This document shows, piece after piece, positions 1 to 5,757 of a stretch of 5,953 nucleotides of DNA. The position numbers and the translations under genes are program-made. Origin of the DNA: Bacteroidales bacterium (GTDB lineage: Bacteria > Bacteroidota > Bacteroidia > Bacteroidales > JAOZMU01); contig JAOZMU010000235.1 in the NCBI GenBank assembly GCA_029934165.1, forward strand, positions 1 through 5,953, read 5' to 3'. Position 1 is the first letter of the stretch; each line of letters opens with the position of its first letter. The notes under the pieces were generated by a model, which made no database searches, was not told the origin of the DNA, and saw only the letters and a list, made by a program, of their open reading frames with translations.

Positions 1-49
1 AATATTTATATTTGCTCGCAAGTTAGATTAATTTGAACGAAATACAAAA
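1..49 (+). repeat. 49-bp direct repeat, copy A
   Basis: This copy matches positions 224-272 with two differences by hand alignment (A/G at positions 10 and 37), at an offset of 223 bp. It contains the core TTTGCTCGCAAGTTAGATT. The window begins inside or at the edge of the unit, so the repeat may extend further left. The family is not recognised. Confidence 0.85.
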
Positions 50-154
50 TAAATACTTCCCTTAAATCCGCAAGTTTAATCTAATCCAATTACAAATCGA
101 CAATTGTTCAAGCCACCCTAAATCGACAACTCCTAACTGCCTGATTTAATGGTG

Positions 155-175
155 TTATTGACAAATTGTCAATAA
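155..175. promoter_or_regulatory. Perfect palindrome, operator-like
   Basis: The core ATTGACAAATTGTCAAT at 157-173 is two 8-bp arms around a single central A, and the outer TT/AA at 155-156 and 174-175 extends each arm to 10 bp. With a 1-nt centre it suits a dimeric DNA-binding protein better than an RNA hairpin. It lies between the two 49-bp repeats and no gene starts nearby, so a regulatory role is only inferred from symmetry. A by-product of AT-rich composition is possible. Confidence 0.35.
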
Positions 176-223
176 TCTGTTAATAAATTCGTGTGATTTC
201 TGCATGGGTAAACTATTTTGCCA

Positions 224-272
224 AATATTTATGTTTGCTCGCAAGTTAGATTAATTTGAGCGAAATACAAAA
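224..272 (+). repeat. 49-bp direct repeat, copy B
   Basis: Second copy of the unit at 1-49, with 47 of 49 bases identical. In this copy GCTC near the left and GAGC near the right can pair around the core, whereas copy A carries GAAC on the right, so any hairpin is kept only here. It ends about 50 bp before the MITE-like element begins. Confidence 0.85.
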
Positions 273-322
273 CCAAATCGGTTTTCAGAACTTGGCTTTA
301 TCTATCACTTAAACAAGCAGAT

Positions 323-418
323 AAGGTCTAAGACCTATTTTTTATGAAACGTTTAAGCTGTGAATTAGCAATTTACGTTAATAAAAAGCGGAGAAAACTT
401 TTGTAAGAGTACTTATTA
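323..418 (+). repeat. Head repeat H1 (GGTCTAAGACC family)
   Basis: It opens with the perfect palindrome GGTCTAAGACC (325-335), followed by TATTTTTTATGAAACG, a middle part with GAATTAGCA, and the most conserved block GTTAATAAAAAGCG. It closes with ACTTTTGTAAGAGTACTTA. By hand alignment it is roughly 85% identical to H2 at 2702 and H3 at 5758, and it is the inverse partner of H4 at 699-780. Confidence 0.85.
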
Positions 419-419
419 C

Positions 420-443
420 CTATTAAAGCCAAATTCGGTCAGA
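420..443 (-). repeat. Tail motif T1 (inverted orientation)
   Basis: Contains AGCCAAATTCGGTCAGA at 427-443, the exact reverse complement of 622-638. Including flanks, 23 of 24 bases pair with 622-645. It follows head H1 directly. Confidence 0.8.
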
Positions 444-621
444 AAGCATTTATTGTATTCATTATCAGCAAATTAAATATTCCGTAATACGCCAAAATAT
501 TTGATTCTTTATGTTAAAATTGCCCTATTTTGTATAAATTCAGACAAATTTTGCGCATTAAATCCAATAGGATGTAACATTACAGACTTTTATTGTGTTG
601 TATATCATGCAATTAATAAAA

Positions 622-645
622 TCTGACCGAATTTGGCTGTAATAG
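622..645 (+). repeat. Tail motif T2
   Basis: Contains TCTGACCGAATTTGGCT at 622-638 and runs on into GTAATAG. It is the inverse partner of T1, and its ACCGAATTTGGC part with GTAATAG recurs at 2895-2914 with a single change in 20 bases. Confidence 0.8.
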
Positions 646-698
646 CTTATTACAGCATTATAACGCAAAAAGCAATAAAAAAACTCTGAATTTAATTA

Positions 699-780
699 GC
701 AAAACGTGAGAATACGTTTTTTTATTAACATAAGTTGCTAATAGCCAGCTAACGCGTTTCATAAAAATAGATTTTTGACA
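699..780 (-). repeat. Head repeat H4 (inverted, degenerate palindrome)
   Basis: Read on the minus strand it gives TGTCAAAAATCTATTTTT, then ATGAAACGCGTTAGC, ATTAGCAACTTATG and TTAATAAAAAACG, matching H1-H3 block by block. The opening palindrome has decayed (about 9 of 13 positions match GGTCTAAGACCTA). The outer end lies 8 bp from the stop codon of the LEA-like gene, so that gene's transcript would run straight into this repeat. Confidence 0.75.
701..720 (-). terminator. Weak hairpin, possible terminator of the namZ-LEA operon
   Basis: AAAACGT (701-707) and ACGTTTT (714-720) form a perfect 7-bp stem with a 6-nt loop inside repeat H4, about 70 nt after the LEA-like stop. The stem is mostly A-T. 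On the minus strand only four T residues, which are part of the stem, precede GC. On the plus strand the stem is followed by further T residues. Its role as a terminator is therefore doubtful. Confidence 0.25.
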
Positions 781-788
781 TTAAACAG

Positions 789-1274
789 CTATTTCCTAAG
801 TACATGGACGCGACTATCTTGATTGATTTTGATTGTCTTAGTAAACAGAAAAGCACCCACTTTTATTTCGCCACTAACTTTGAGTTTTGTGCTACGTTTC
901 GATAATTCTTGAACGACTTTCATCGCACTACCTAATAAATCGCGAACCTGAATTTCGATAACAAAGGAATGTACATCATTAGACCGCCTCTTTATTTTTA
1001 CTTTTTGTGTCGTACCAATTTTGCCCAGCGGAATGCCATTGAGACTGACATCTAAATCAATATGGCGAAGCGAAAATTTGAAAATATTAGGGTTTTCGAT
1101 AGGCAAACGGAGTTCAAATTTAATACCTTTCAAGGAGGCAGTGTGCAACTTGATACCATCAATTTTCCCGGGTATTAAGGGCTTCAAACAACTACTTGTT
1201 GTAAGTGTTATTGCAAATAAGGCAATAAAAAAAATCAGTCGAGAGTGTTTGTTTAATTTTGTCATTGTTTCCAT
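789..1274 (-). CDS. LEA14-like (LEA type 2) lipoprotein
   Basis: A 161-residue protein with an N-terminal signal peptide: basic residues at 6-12, a hydrophobic core at 13-24, then TTSSC with Cys29 as the probable lipidated residue. The -3 residue is Thr rather than Leu, a relaxed lipobox common in Bacteroidetes. The rest is one beta-rich domain. PIENPNIFKFSLRHIDLDV (about 58-76), then LNGIPLGKIG, has the alternating pattern and Asn-Pro-Asn signature of LEA14/WHy-type domains. Molecular function is unknown for this family in Bacteroidetes; I infer an envelope-anchored periplasmic protein. It starts 30 bp after the namZ-like stop and probably shares its transcript. There is no clear Shine-Dalgarno site. 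Met4 (ATG at 1265) is an alternative start that would still keep the signal peptide. Confidence 0.8.
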   Translation of the reverse strand: METMTKLNKHSRLIFFIALFAITLTTSSCLKPLIPGKIDGIKLHTASLKGIKFELRLPIENPNIFKFSLRHIDLDVSLNGIPLGKIGTTQKVKIKRRSNDVHSFVIEIQVRDLLGSAMKVVQELSKRSTKLKVSGEIKVGAFLFTKTIKINQDSRVHVLRK

Positions 1275-1304
1275 AAAATTAACTCATTACTTTTGAAAAA
1301 TTAC

Positions 1305-2540
1305 TTATTTATAGATTAAATACTTACTTCGTATTTGTTTGTATTTCAATAATTTATCTTGCCAAGTAGCTCGTATTTCATTCTCGCTAATTCCAGATTT
1401 TATTTGCTTTGCAAGCACATCGTTACCTGCAAGTAGATTGAAAAACCGAGTGCGATTGAAAAACTCAGGGTCTTTGCCCGAAAGCTCATAATATTTAATC
1501 AAATATTGCAACGAAAATTGAATTGTATCAATTTTAGAGCCCCGAAAATCAACGCCATAGCACAATTTATTTTTATGCTTAGGTCTTTTCGACATTCCGA
1601 TAATGCTTTTTGGGGTGAACGAAAAATTGCCAAACGCTGGTTTTGGGTAGCCAATAACCTGAAACGGAAATTGTGTTCCGCGACCAATGCTCATCATTGT
1701 TGCCTCAAACAAACAAAGTGAGGAATAGAGTTTTATGGATAAATCGTTTGGCAAATTTGGCGATGGCTTGACAGGTAAATGATAAACAGTCGAGTGTTCG
1801 TAATTTTCCATTGGCACAACTTTCAGCTTACACGTTTGCTTGCCAGATAGCCATCCTTCGCCATTAATCATTTGCGCCAATTCGCCAACCGTCAATCCGT
1901 GAACGATTGGAATTGGGTGCATACCGACAAATGACGTGAATTTCTTTTCAAGAACAGGTCCATCTACATACATACCGTTTGGATTTGGACGGTCTAGCAC
2001 CACGAACATTTTGTCGTTTTCTGCACATGCTTCCATCGCAAGGTGCATTGTACTTATGTAGGTGTAAAACCGAACGCCAATATCTTGAATATCAAAAACT
2101 ATACAATCAATGTCTTTAAGTTGCTCTGACTTAGGCTTTTGGTTATTGCCAAACAACGAAATAATTGGCAAACCAGTTTCCAAATCTTTAGCATTTTTTA
2201 TATGTTCGCCAGCATCTGCCTTTCCCCTAAATCCATGCTCAGGCGCAAAAATCTTGATAACATTCACATTCTTTTCGAGCAAAAAATCAACGAGATGCTT
2301 GTCTGCAACCATCGAAGTAGGATTAACAATTAATCCGACGCGAAGATTTTTTAGCAGTGGTAGGTATTTGCCGGGCATTTCTGCCGCAATGAGTATTTTT
2401 ACCTGTTCGTTACCCAAAGGCTTTGTGGAAGATACGGTCGTAGAAAAGTTTGATTGCTTCGTTCTGTCTTGACAAGAAACCGAAAAAATTGCCAAAAAAA
2501 TAATAAATAAAACCCAAGAGAAAATAAAACTTTGTTTCAT
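1305..2540 (-). CDS. namZ: NamZ/DUF1343-family exo-beta-N-acetylmuramidase, lipoprotein
   Basis: A 411-residue protein of the DUF1343 family, whose characterised members (NamZ, CAZy GH171) remove MurNAc from the non-reducing end of peptidoglycan fragments. A signal peptide (1-22) ends in SVSC with Cys23 as the likely lipid anchor, so the enzyme should sit in the periplasm or on the outer membrane. Family blocks appear in order: GLIVNPTS (69-76), FAPEHGFRG (98-106), DIQDIGVRFYTYISTMH (150-166), DRPNPNG (183-189), VDGP (192-195), VHGLTVGE (213-220), PSPNLPN (259-265) and EATMMSIGRGTQFPFQVIG (279-297). Glu101 is a candidate catalytic acid from conservation, not proven here. Length is normal and I see no frame damage. 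It heads a likely operon with the LEA-like gene. Specificity among muropeptides cannot be told from sequence. Confidence 0.9.
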   Translation of the reverse strand: MKQSFIFSWVLFIIFLAIFSVSCQDRTKQSNFSTTVSSTKPLGNEQVKILIAAEMPGKYLPLLKNLRVGLIVNPTSMVADKHLVDFLLEKNVNVIKIFAPEHGFRGKADAGEHIKNAKDLETGLPIISLFGNNQKPKSEQLKDIDCIVFDIQDIGVRFYTYISTMHLAMEACAENDKMFVVLDRPNPNGMYVDGPVLEKKFTSFVGMHPIPIVHGLTVGELAQMINGEGWLSGKQTCKLKVVPMENYEHSTVYHLPVKPSPNLPNDLSIKLYSSLCLFEATMMSIGRGTQFPFQVIGYPKPAFGNFSFTPKSIIGMSKRPKHKNKLCYGVDFRGSKIDTIQFSLQYLIKYYELSGKDPEFFNRTRFFNLLAGNDVLAKQIKSGISENEIRATWQDKLLKYKQIRSKYLIYK

Positions 2541-2674
2541 ATTGTATAATAAATAGGTGCATAAATATAACCAAAAAATCTGATGCTCTTATTAGCGTGA
2601 ATATCAACATAATAGCATTGCGAAAAATGCTTAAATGTAAGAAACTGTAAAAGTTTGCGCTGCACAAACATTCG

Positions 2675-2682
2675 CAAAGTTA
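2675..2682 (-). promoter_or_regulatory. Candidate Bacteroidetes -7 box for namZ-LEA operon
   Basis: On the minus strand this reads TAACTTTG, an exact match to the Bacteroidetes primary-sigma -7 consensus TAnnTTTG. It lies about 135 nt upstream of the namZ ATG, implying a leader of roughly 125 nt. No clear -33 TTG element is seen at the expected 19-21 nt spacing; the palindrome of head repeat H2 (2704-2714) lies where that element would begin. A promoter closer to the gene is not excluded. Confidence 0.4.
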
Positions 2683-2701
2683 GGCAAAAAGACAATATTA
2701 T

Positions 2702-2790
2702 AAGGTCTAAGACCTGTTTTTTATAGCGCGTCTAAGCTGTGAATTAGCAACTTATGTTAATAAAAAGCGTAAGAACTTTTGTATGAGTAG
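2702..2790 (+). repeat. Head repeat H2 (GGTCTAAGACC family)
   Basis: It carries GGTCTAAGACC at 2704-2714, then GTTTTTTATAGCGCG, TCTAAGCTGTGAATTAGCA, GTTAATAAAAAGCG and AACTTTTGTATGAGTA. The largest departure from H1 is AGCG in place of GAAA after the T-run. Within it CTTATG and CGTAAG can pair (one G-U) around TTAATAAAAAG. It has the same orientation as H1 and H3. Confidence 0.85.
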
Positions 2791-2894
2791 GTAGAATAGC
2801 GTTTACGGAAAAGGCATAGACGTTTTCGGCGTATCCGTCCCGCCTCCTTCTTATCAAATATTAAGGATTTCTATGTAATTGAATTTAGCTAATA

Positions 2895-2914
2895 ACCGAA
2901 TTTGGCGGTAATAG
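2895..2914 (+). repeat. Tail motif T3
   Basis: ACCGAATTTGGCGGTAATAG differs from the matching part of T2 (626-645) at one base. It lies about 105 bp after head H2 in the same orientation. No inverted head follows it, unlike at 323-780, so this element is either one-ended or has lost its other half. Confidence 0.7.
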
Positions 2915-2985
2915 AAAAATATAGCCTCAAATACGCCCCGATGGCACAAAGTTGTATCCTGTTTATTGGTATGTTGCATATCCAT

Positions 2986-3015
2986 AAAAACCCCCTGACT
3001 AAAGTCAGGGGGTTT
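2986..3015 (-). terminator. Strong intrinsic terminator of glmS
   Basis: AAACCCCCTGACT (2988-3000) pairs with AGTCAGGGGGTTT (3003-3015), giving a stem of about 12 bp with five consecutive G-C pairs and a tight 4-nt loop. On the minus strand the stem runs into TTTTTAT, and it begins 28 nt after the glmS stop, as expected for factor-independent termination. The A-rich left flank and GTTTGG right flank make it weaker in the other direction. Confidence 0.92.
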
Positions 3016-3042
3016 GGCTAAAAAGACACAACAAATTTTGCA

Positions 3043-4881
3043 TTATTCCACGGTAACAGATTTTGCTAAATTTCTTGGCTGGTCGATGTTGCAACCGCGC
3101 ATCACAGCAATATGATATGAAAGCAGTTGCAGTGGCACAACGGCTAAAATCGGGGCTAATGCAAAATCTGCTTTAGGAATTTCGAGGACATGGTCTGCCA
3201 TCTCTCGAATAACTGTATCGCCCTCGGTAACAATTGCTATCACAATTCCCTTGCGTGCTTTTATCTCCTGAATATTACTAACAATTTTTTCGTAAGAATT
3301 ATCTTTAGCAGCAATAACTACTACTGGCATATTTTCGTCGATGAGCGCAATTGGTCCGTGTTTCATTTCCGCAGCCGGATAGCCCTCGGCGTGAATGTAC
3401 GATATTTCTTTCAATTTCAGCGCACCTTCGAGAGCCACAGGGAAAAAATAGCCTCGTCCGAGATACAAAAAGTTGTTTGCATTTTTGTATAAAGCCGCAA
3501 TTTTCTCAAAACTATCGTTCATCTTAATTATTCGCTCTAATTTTTCTGGAATTAAGATTAGCTCTTCCATCAAACCATTGCTTTCTTTTGGTGTCAGAGT
3601 TCCGCGTTTCATCCCTAATTCTATGGCAATCATAGACAAAACAGTGATTTGCGTTGTGAATGCTTTTGTCGAGGCAACGCCAATTTCTGGACCTGCATGG
3701 GTGTAAACACCAGCGTTGGTTTCGCGCGGAATGCTTGAGCCGACAACATTGCTAATTCCTATCACTGTTGCTCCTGCGCTGCGTGCCAACTCAATGGCTG
3801 CTAGCGTGTCGGCAGTTTCTCCGCTTTGGCTTATGGCGATAACAACATCGGTATCGTTTAGGACAGGTTTTCGGTATCGAAATTCCGAGCTATATTCAAC
3901 CTCGACAGGAATCCGGGCAAAATCTTCTATCAGATACTCGCCAACCAAACCAGCGTGCCACGATGTTCCGCAACCAACGATTATAATTCTTTTCGCATCA
4001 ATCAATTTTGGCATAACAGCGTGTAAACCACCAAGTCGAATCGACTTTTCTTCAAGAGAAATTCGACCACGACAGGTGTCTTTTATAGAACGCGGTTGTT
4101 CAAAAATTTCCTTTAACATAAAATGCGCATAACCATTTTTTTCTATCTCTCCGATACCCAAATTTAGTTTTTGAATATTTGGCGTAAGCTCGTCATTATC
4201 AGTCGTTTTAAGCGTTAATTCATTTTTTTTTATTATCGCAACGTTGTCGTTATTCAAGTAAATGACACTATTTGTATGCTCGACAATTGGCGTTGCGTCC
4301 GAAGCGATGAAATGTTCGCCCTCACCGATGCCTATCACTAACGGACTGCCTTTTCGTGCTGCAATCAGCTGGTCTGGCTCATTTTTGCATAAGACGACCA
4401 AACCATAAGCACCAATAACTTTTGCTAATGCGTAGTGAACAGCCAACTCGGCATTTACATTTCCGCGCATATAAATATACTCAATCAAATTAACCAATAC
4501 CTCAGTATCTGTTTCGCCTTTAAAAGTATAACCTACGGAAACTAAAACATCTTTCAACCTGCCATAATTCTCTATTATTCCGTTGTGTATCAGCGTAAAA
4601 TGCCCATTCAGAGAGGTGTGCGGATGCGCATTGACATCGTTTGGCTCGCCGTGTGTTGCCCAACGCGTATGCCCAATCCCGATATTTCCGGACACATCGG
4701 AATCTGCGATAAAATTCTCTAAGTCGCTAACTTTCCCTTTTTTCTTATAGATAATAGATTCGTTATTTTGCAAAAGTGCAACTCCAGACGAATCATATCC
4801 GCGATATTCCAGACGTTTCAATCCGTTAATTAAAATAGGAAATGCCTCTTTATTTCCAATATATCCAATAATTCCACACAT
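3043..4881 (-). CDS. glmS: Glutamine-fructose-6-phosphate aminotransferase (isomerizing), glucosamine-6-phosphate synthase
   Basis: Complete 612-residue cytosolic enzyme, a normal length for the family. It converts fructose-6-phosphate and glutamine to glucosamine-6-phosphate and glutamate, the first committed step towards UDP-GlcNAc for peptidoglycan and LPS. The N-terminal class II glutamine amidotransferase domain (about 2-230) starts with CGIIGYIG, Cys2 being the nucleophile after Met removal. It also has LEYRGYDSSG (24-33), HTRWATHGEPNDVNAHPH (71-88), HNGIIENY (99-106) and GETDTEVL (122-129). Two SIS sugar-isomerase domains follow: GCGTSWHAG (303-311), SQSGETADT (351-359), STKAFTTQ (404-411), then LKEISYIHAEG (490-500), KHGP (507-510) and C-terminal LAKSVTVE. 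Glu492, His508 and Lys607 match E. coli Glu488, His504 and Lys603. The leader shows no strong ribosome binding site. No sign of a glmS ribozyme was seen. Confidence 0.98.
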   Translation of the reverse strand: MCGIIGYIGNKEAFPILINGLKRLEYRGYDSSGVALLQNNESIIYKKKGKVSDLENFIADSDVSGNIGIGHTRWATHGEPNDVNAHPHTSLNGHFTLIHNGIIENYGRLKDVLVSVGYTFKGETDTEVLVNLIEYIYMRGNVNAELAVHYALAKVIGAYGLVVLCKNEPDQLIAARKGSPLVIGIGEGEHFIASDATPIVEHTNSVIYLNNDNVAIIKKNELTLKTTDNDELTPNIQKLNLGIGEIEKNGYAHFMLKEIFEQPRSIKDTCRGRISLEEKSIRLGGLHAVMPKLIDAKRIIIVGCGTSWHAGLVGEYLIEDFARIPVEVEYSSEFRYRKPVLNDTDVVIAISQSGETADTLAAIELARSAGATVIGISNVVGSSIPRETNAGVYTHAGPEIGVASTKAFTTQITVLSMIAIELGMKRGTLTPKESNGLMEELILIPEKLERIIKMNDSFEKIAALYKNANNFLYLGRGYFFPVALEGALKLKEISYIHAEGYPAAEMKHGPIALIDENMPVVVIAAKDNSYEKIVSNIQEIKARKGIVIAIVTEGDTVIREMADHVLEIPKADFALAPILAVVPLQLLSYHIAVMRGCNIDQPRNLAKSVTVE

Positions 4882-4941
4882 TTTATTTTTGCTTTAGTTT
4901 ATACACTCAGTGCTTTTTTAAATTAAATTACGTCGAAAAAA

Positions 4942-4969
4942 GTATTAAGTGCCACACACTTTTTAATAC
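4942..4969 (-). promoter_or_regulatory. Bulged hairpin upstream of glmS
   Basis: GTATTAAGTG (4942-4951) pairs with CACTTTTTAATAC (4957-4969) around the loop CCACA, with a three-base bulge. It begins about 60 nt upstream of the glmS start, so it may fall in the leader or at the promoter. The symmetry is plain; a role in glmS control is inference. It does not match the glmS ribozyme or a known riboswitch that I recognise. Confidence 0.35.
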
Positions 4970-5032
4970 AGGGTTTTGTTCATAAAAAATAAATTCACAC
5001 TGAAAAGAAATATTCTTATGATTTTTTTATGG

Positions 5033-5174
5033 GCGGCTTCGGGCTTTCCGCTTGTAGTTGCCTCGTGGCTTACGTTTTTGGCAATGTCGGAGCAGGAGCT
5101 TCCTTCGGTCGCTCTGCCCCGCCAGCCAAAAATCGCCAGCCACTTAGGCAAGCTACCGCTACAATCCCTGCCGC
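5033..5174. repeat. GC-rich long foldback (hairpin) element
   Basis: About 59% GC in a 30-35% GC surrounding. Paired blocks run from the base to the tip: GCGGC 5033-5037 with GCCGC 5170-5174; GGG 5041-5043 with CCC 5166-5168; GTAG 5054-5057 with CTAC 5153-5156; GCCT 5060-5063 with AGGC 5146-5149; TGGCT 5066-5070 with AGCCA 5138-5142; TTTTTGGC 5075-5082 with GCCAAAAA 5125-5132; and an apical stem 5089-5099 with 5111-5120. The arms share order and spacing, with small internal loops. It could be a structured RNA, a REP/foldback-type repeat or a decayed insertion. No T-run follows in either direction, so it is not an obvious terminator. Confidence 0.7.
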
Positions 5175-5306
5175 AAAACACCTTTGTAGCAAGCGGTTTG
5201 ACAAAACAGACAAATTTTCATGAAAAAACACTGAAAAAATAACTTAGTTCAATAAATTTTGTAACATTAATATTATCAGGCGTAAGCAAATTCGGGTTAG
5301 TTTATA

Positions 5307-5738
5307 TCAATTCACAATCTGTATTTCGTGTTTCACCGAAATCACTTTTTGATATAAAGCACTGACACCGCAGTATTTTTCTTGCGAAAGACTCACAGCT
5401 TTTTCCAGTTTTTCAACAGACAATTTTTTGCCTTCTTTTGCCTTAAATTTATAAATAACCGTCATCGCCGAGTACTGTTTTGGATGCTCCTCGGTCATAT
5501 CTCCCTCGACATCTATCCAGAAATCTTCGATGTTTTGCGTTACACGCATTTTTTTCAGAATCGAGACAGTGTCCATAGCCGTGCAACCTGCAAGAGCAAC
5601 CAGCATTAGTGGTTTTGGGCGCACGCCACTATCGTGTCCGCCTACTGCCTCAGATGCGTCCATTCGAATTTTATGACCGTTTACATCTGACTCGAAAGCC
5701 ATATCGCCAATCCATTTTGTTGAAATTGTGCTTTTCAT
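5307..5738 (-). CDS. OsmC/Ohr-family protein
   Basis: A 143-residue cytosolic protein with the OsmC-like fold. Characterised members are thiol peroxidases that reduce organic hydroperoxides through two cysteines. Here Cys52 lies in RPKPLMLVALAGCTAMDTVS (40-59), the usual buried helix, and Cys123 lies in SQEKYCGVSALYQK (118-131), the usual second site; both are present. Length is typical. The sequence looks like the broad YhfA/OsmC-like branch common in Bacteroidetes rather than a clear Ohr or OsmC proper, so the substrate is uncertain and I give no symbol. AAAGGAT directly abuts the ATG, too close for an ideal Shine-Dalgarno site. Head repeat H3 begins only about 20 bp upstream of the start, so promoter or leader must overlap the repeat. 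TACATTTC (minus strand, 5788-5781) is a weak -7-like match inside it. Confidence 0.88.
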   Translation of the reverse strand: MKSTISTKWIGDMAFESDVNGHKIRMDASEAVGGHDSGVRPKPLMLVALAGCTAMDTVSILKKMRVTQNIEDFWIDVEGDMTEEHPKQYSAMTVIYKFKAKEGKKLSVEKLEKAVSLSQEKYCGVSALYQKVISVKHEIQIVN

Positions 5739-5757
5739 ATCCTTTGATTTATTATGA

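Larger units (their letters stand above)
323..780. mobile_element. MITE-like composite inverted element, no coding capacity
   Basis: The two ends are inverted copies of the same repeat (head at 323-418 and its inverse at 699-780). Just inside them is a second inverted pair (420-443 and 622-645, one difference in 24 bases). Together they give imperfect terminal inverted repeats of about 120-160 bp around a roughly 180-bp AT-rich centre without an ORF. The arrangement resembles a non-autonomous transposable element or large foldback repeat. No transposase is present. TTAAACA occurs at 309-315 and at 781-787, but the left copy sits 9 bp from the palindrome, so it is not a clean target-site duplication. 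That the segment is mobile is inference. Confidence 0.4.
1..788. other. Non-coding, repeat-rich stretch left of the LEA-like gene
   Basis: About 790 bases without a credible gene on either strand. The region is strongly AT-rich and broken by stops in all frames. It holds a 49-bp direct repeat pair, a perfect palindrome between the two copies, and an inverted composite element whose right end comes within 9 bases of the LEA-like gene's stop codon. I saw no tRNA cloverleaf, no convincing Bacteroidetes promoter box (TAnnTTTG) and no remnant of a transposase. Confidence 0.8.
2541..3042. other. namZ-glmS intergenic region
   Basis: About 500 bases without a credible gene. From left to right it holds the namZ upstream leader with a candidate -7 box, head repeat H2, a short GC-rich patch (about 54% over 2801-2850), tail motif T3, and the glmS terminator. 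The ORF running leftwards from about 2667 overlaps the namZ start in another frame and looks like nothing known. Confidence 0.75.
4882..5306. other. glmS-osmC intergenic region
   Basis: About 425 bases without a credible gene. The part next to glmS is AT-rich and contains a bulged hairpin at 4942-4969. The middle is a GC-rich foldback island. The part next to osmC is AT-rich, with no T-tailed hairpin that would serve as an osmC terminator. The glmS promoter should lie here, but I find no exact TAnnTTTG box on the minus strand. Confidence 0.75.

Noticed and set aside
1..272. CRISPR array
   Set aside because: Only two units, 49 bp long, spaced by about 174 bp, with a palindrome between them. 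No regular spacer pattern and no cas genes.
2410..2667. 85-codon minus-strand ORF overlapping the start of namZ
   Set aside because: It is in another frame, covers the AT-rich leader and the namZ signal peptide, and its hydrophobic composition is what AT-rich DNA yields by chance.
1499..4132. Antisense and alternate-frame ORFs of 60-140 codons inside namZ and glmS
   Set aside because: They overlap well-supported genes, show no family motifs and have the composition of shadow frames.
4882..5030. glmS ribozyme/riboswitch
   Set aside because: The leader is short and AT-rich and lacks the ribozyme's conserved core and nested pseudoknot layout. Only a simple hairpin is present.
4963..5242. ORFs on both strands across the glmS-osmC gap (88 aa on plus, 72 aa on minus)
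   Set aside because: Both run through the long inverted repeat, have no recognisable domain, and exist in mirrored form because the hairpin arms are complementary. More likely by-products of the foldback than genes.
5287..5295. CAAATTCGG as a further tail motif
   Set aside because: Only nine bases match and flanking positions diverge (GTTAG instead of TCAGA). No head repeat is adjacent.
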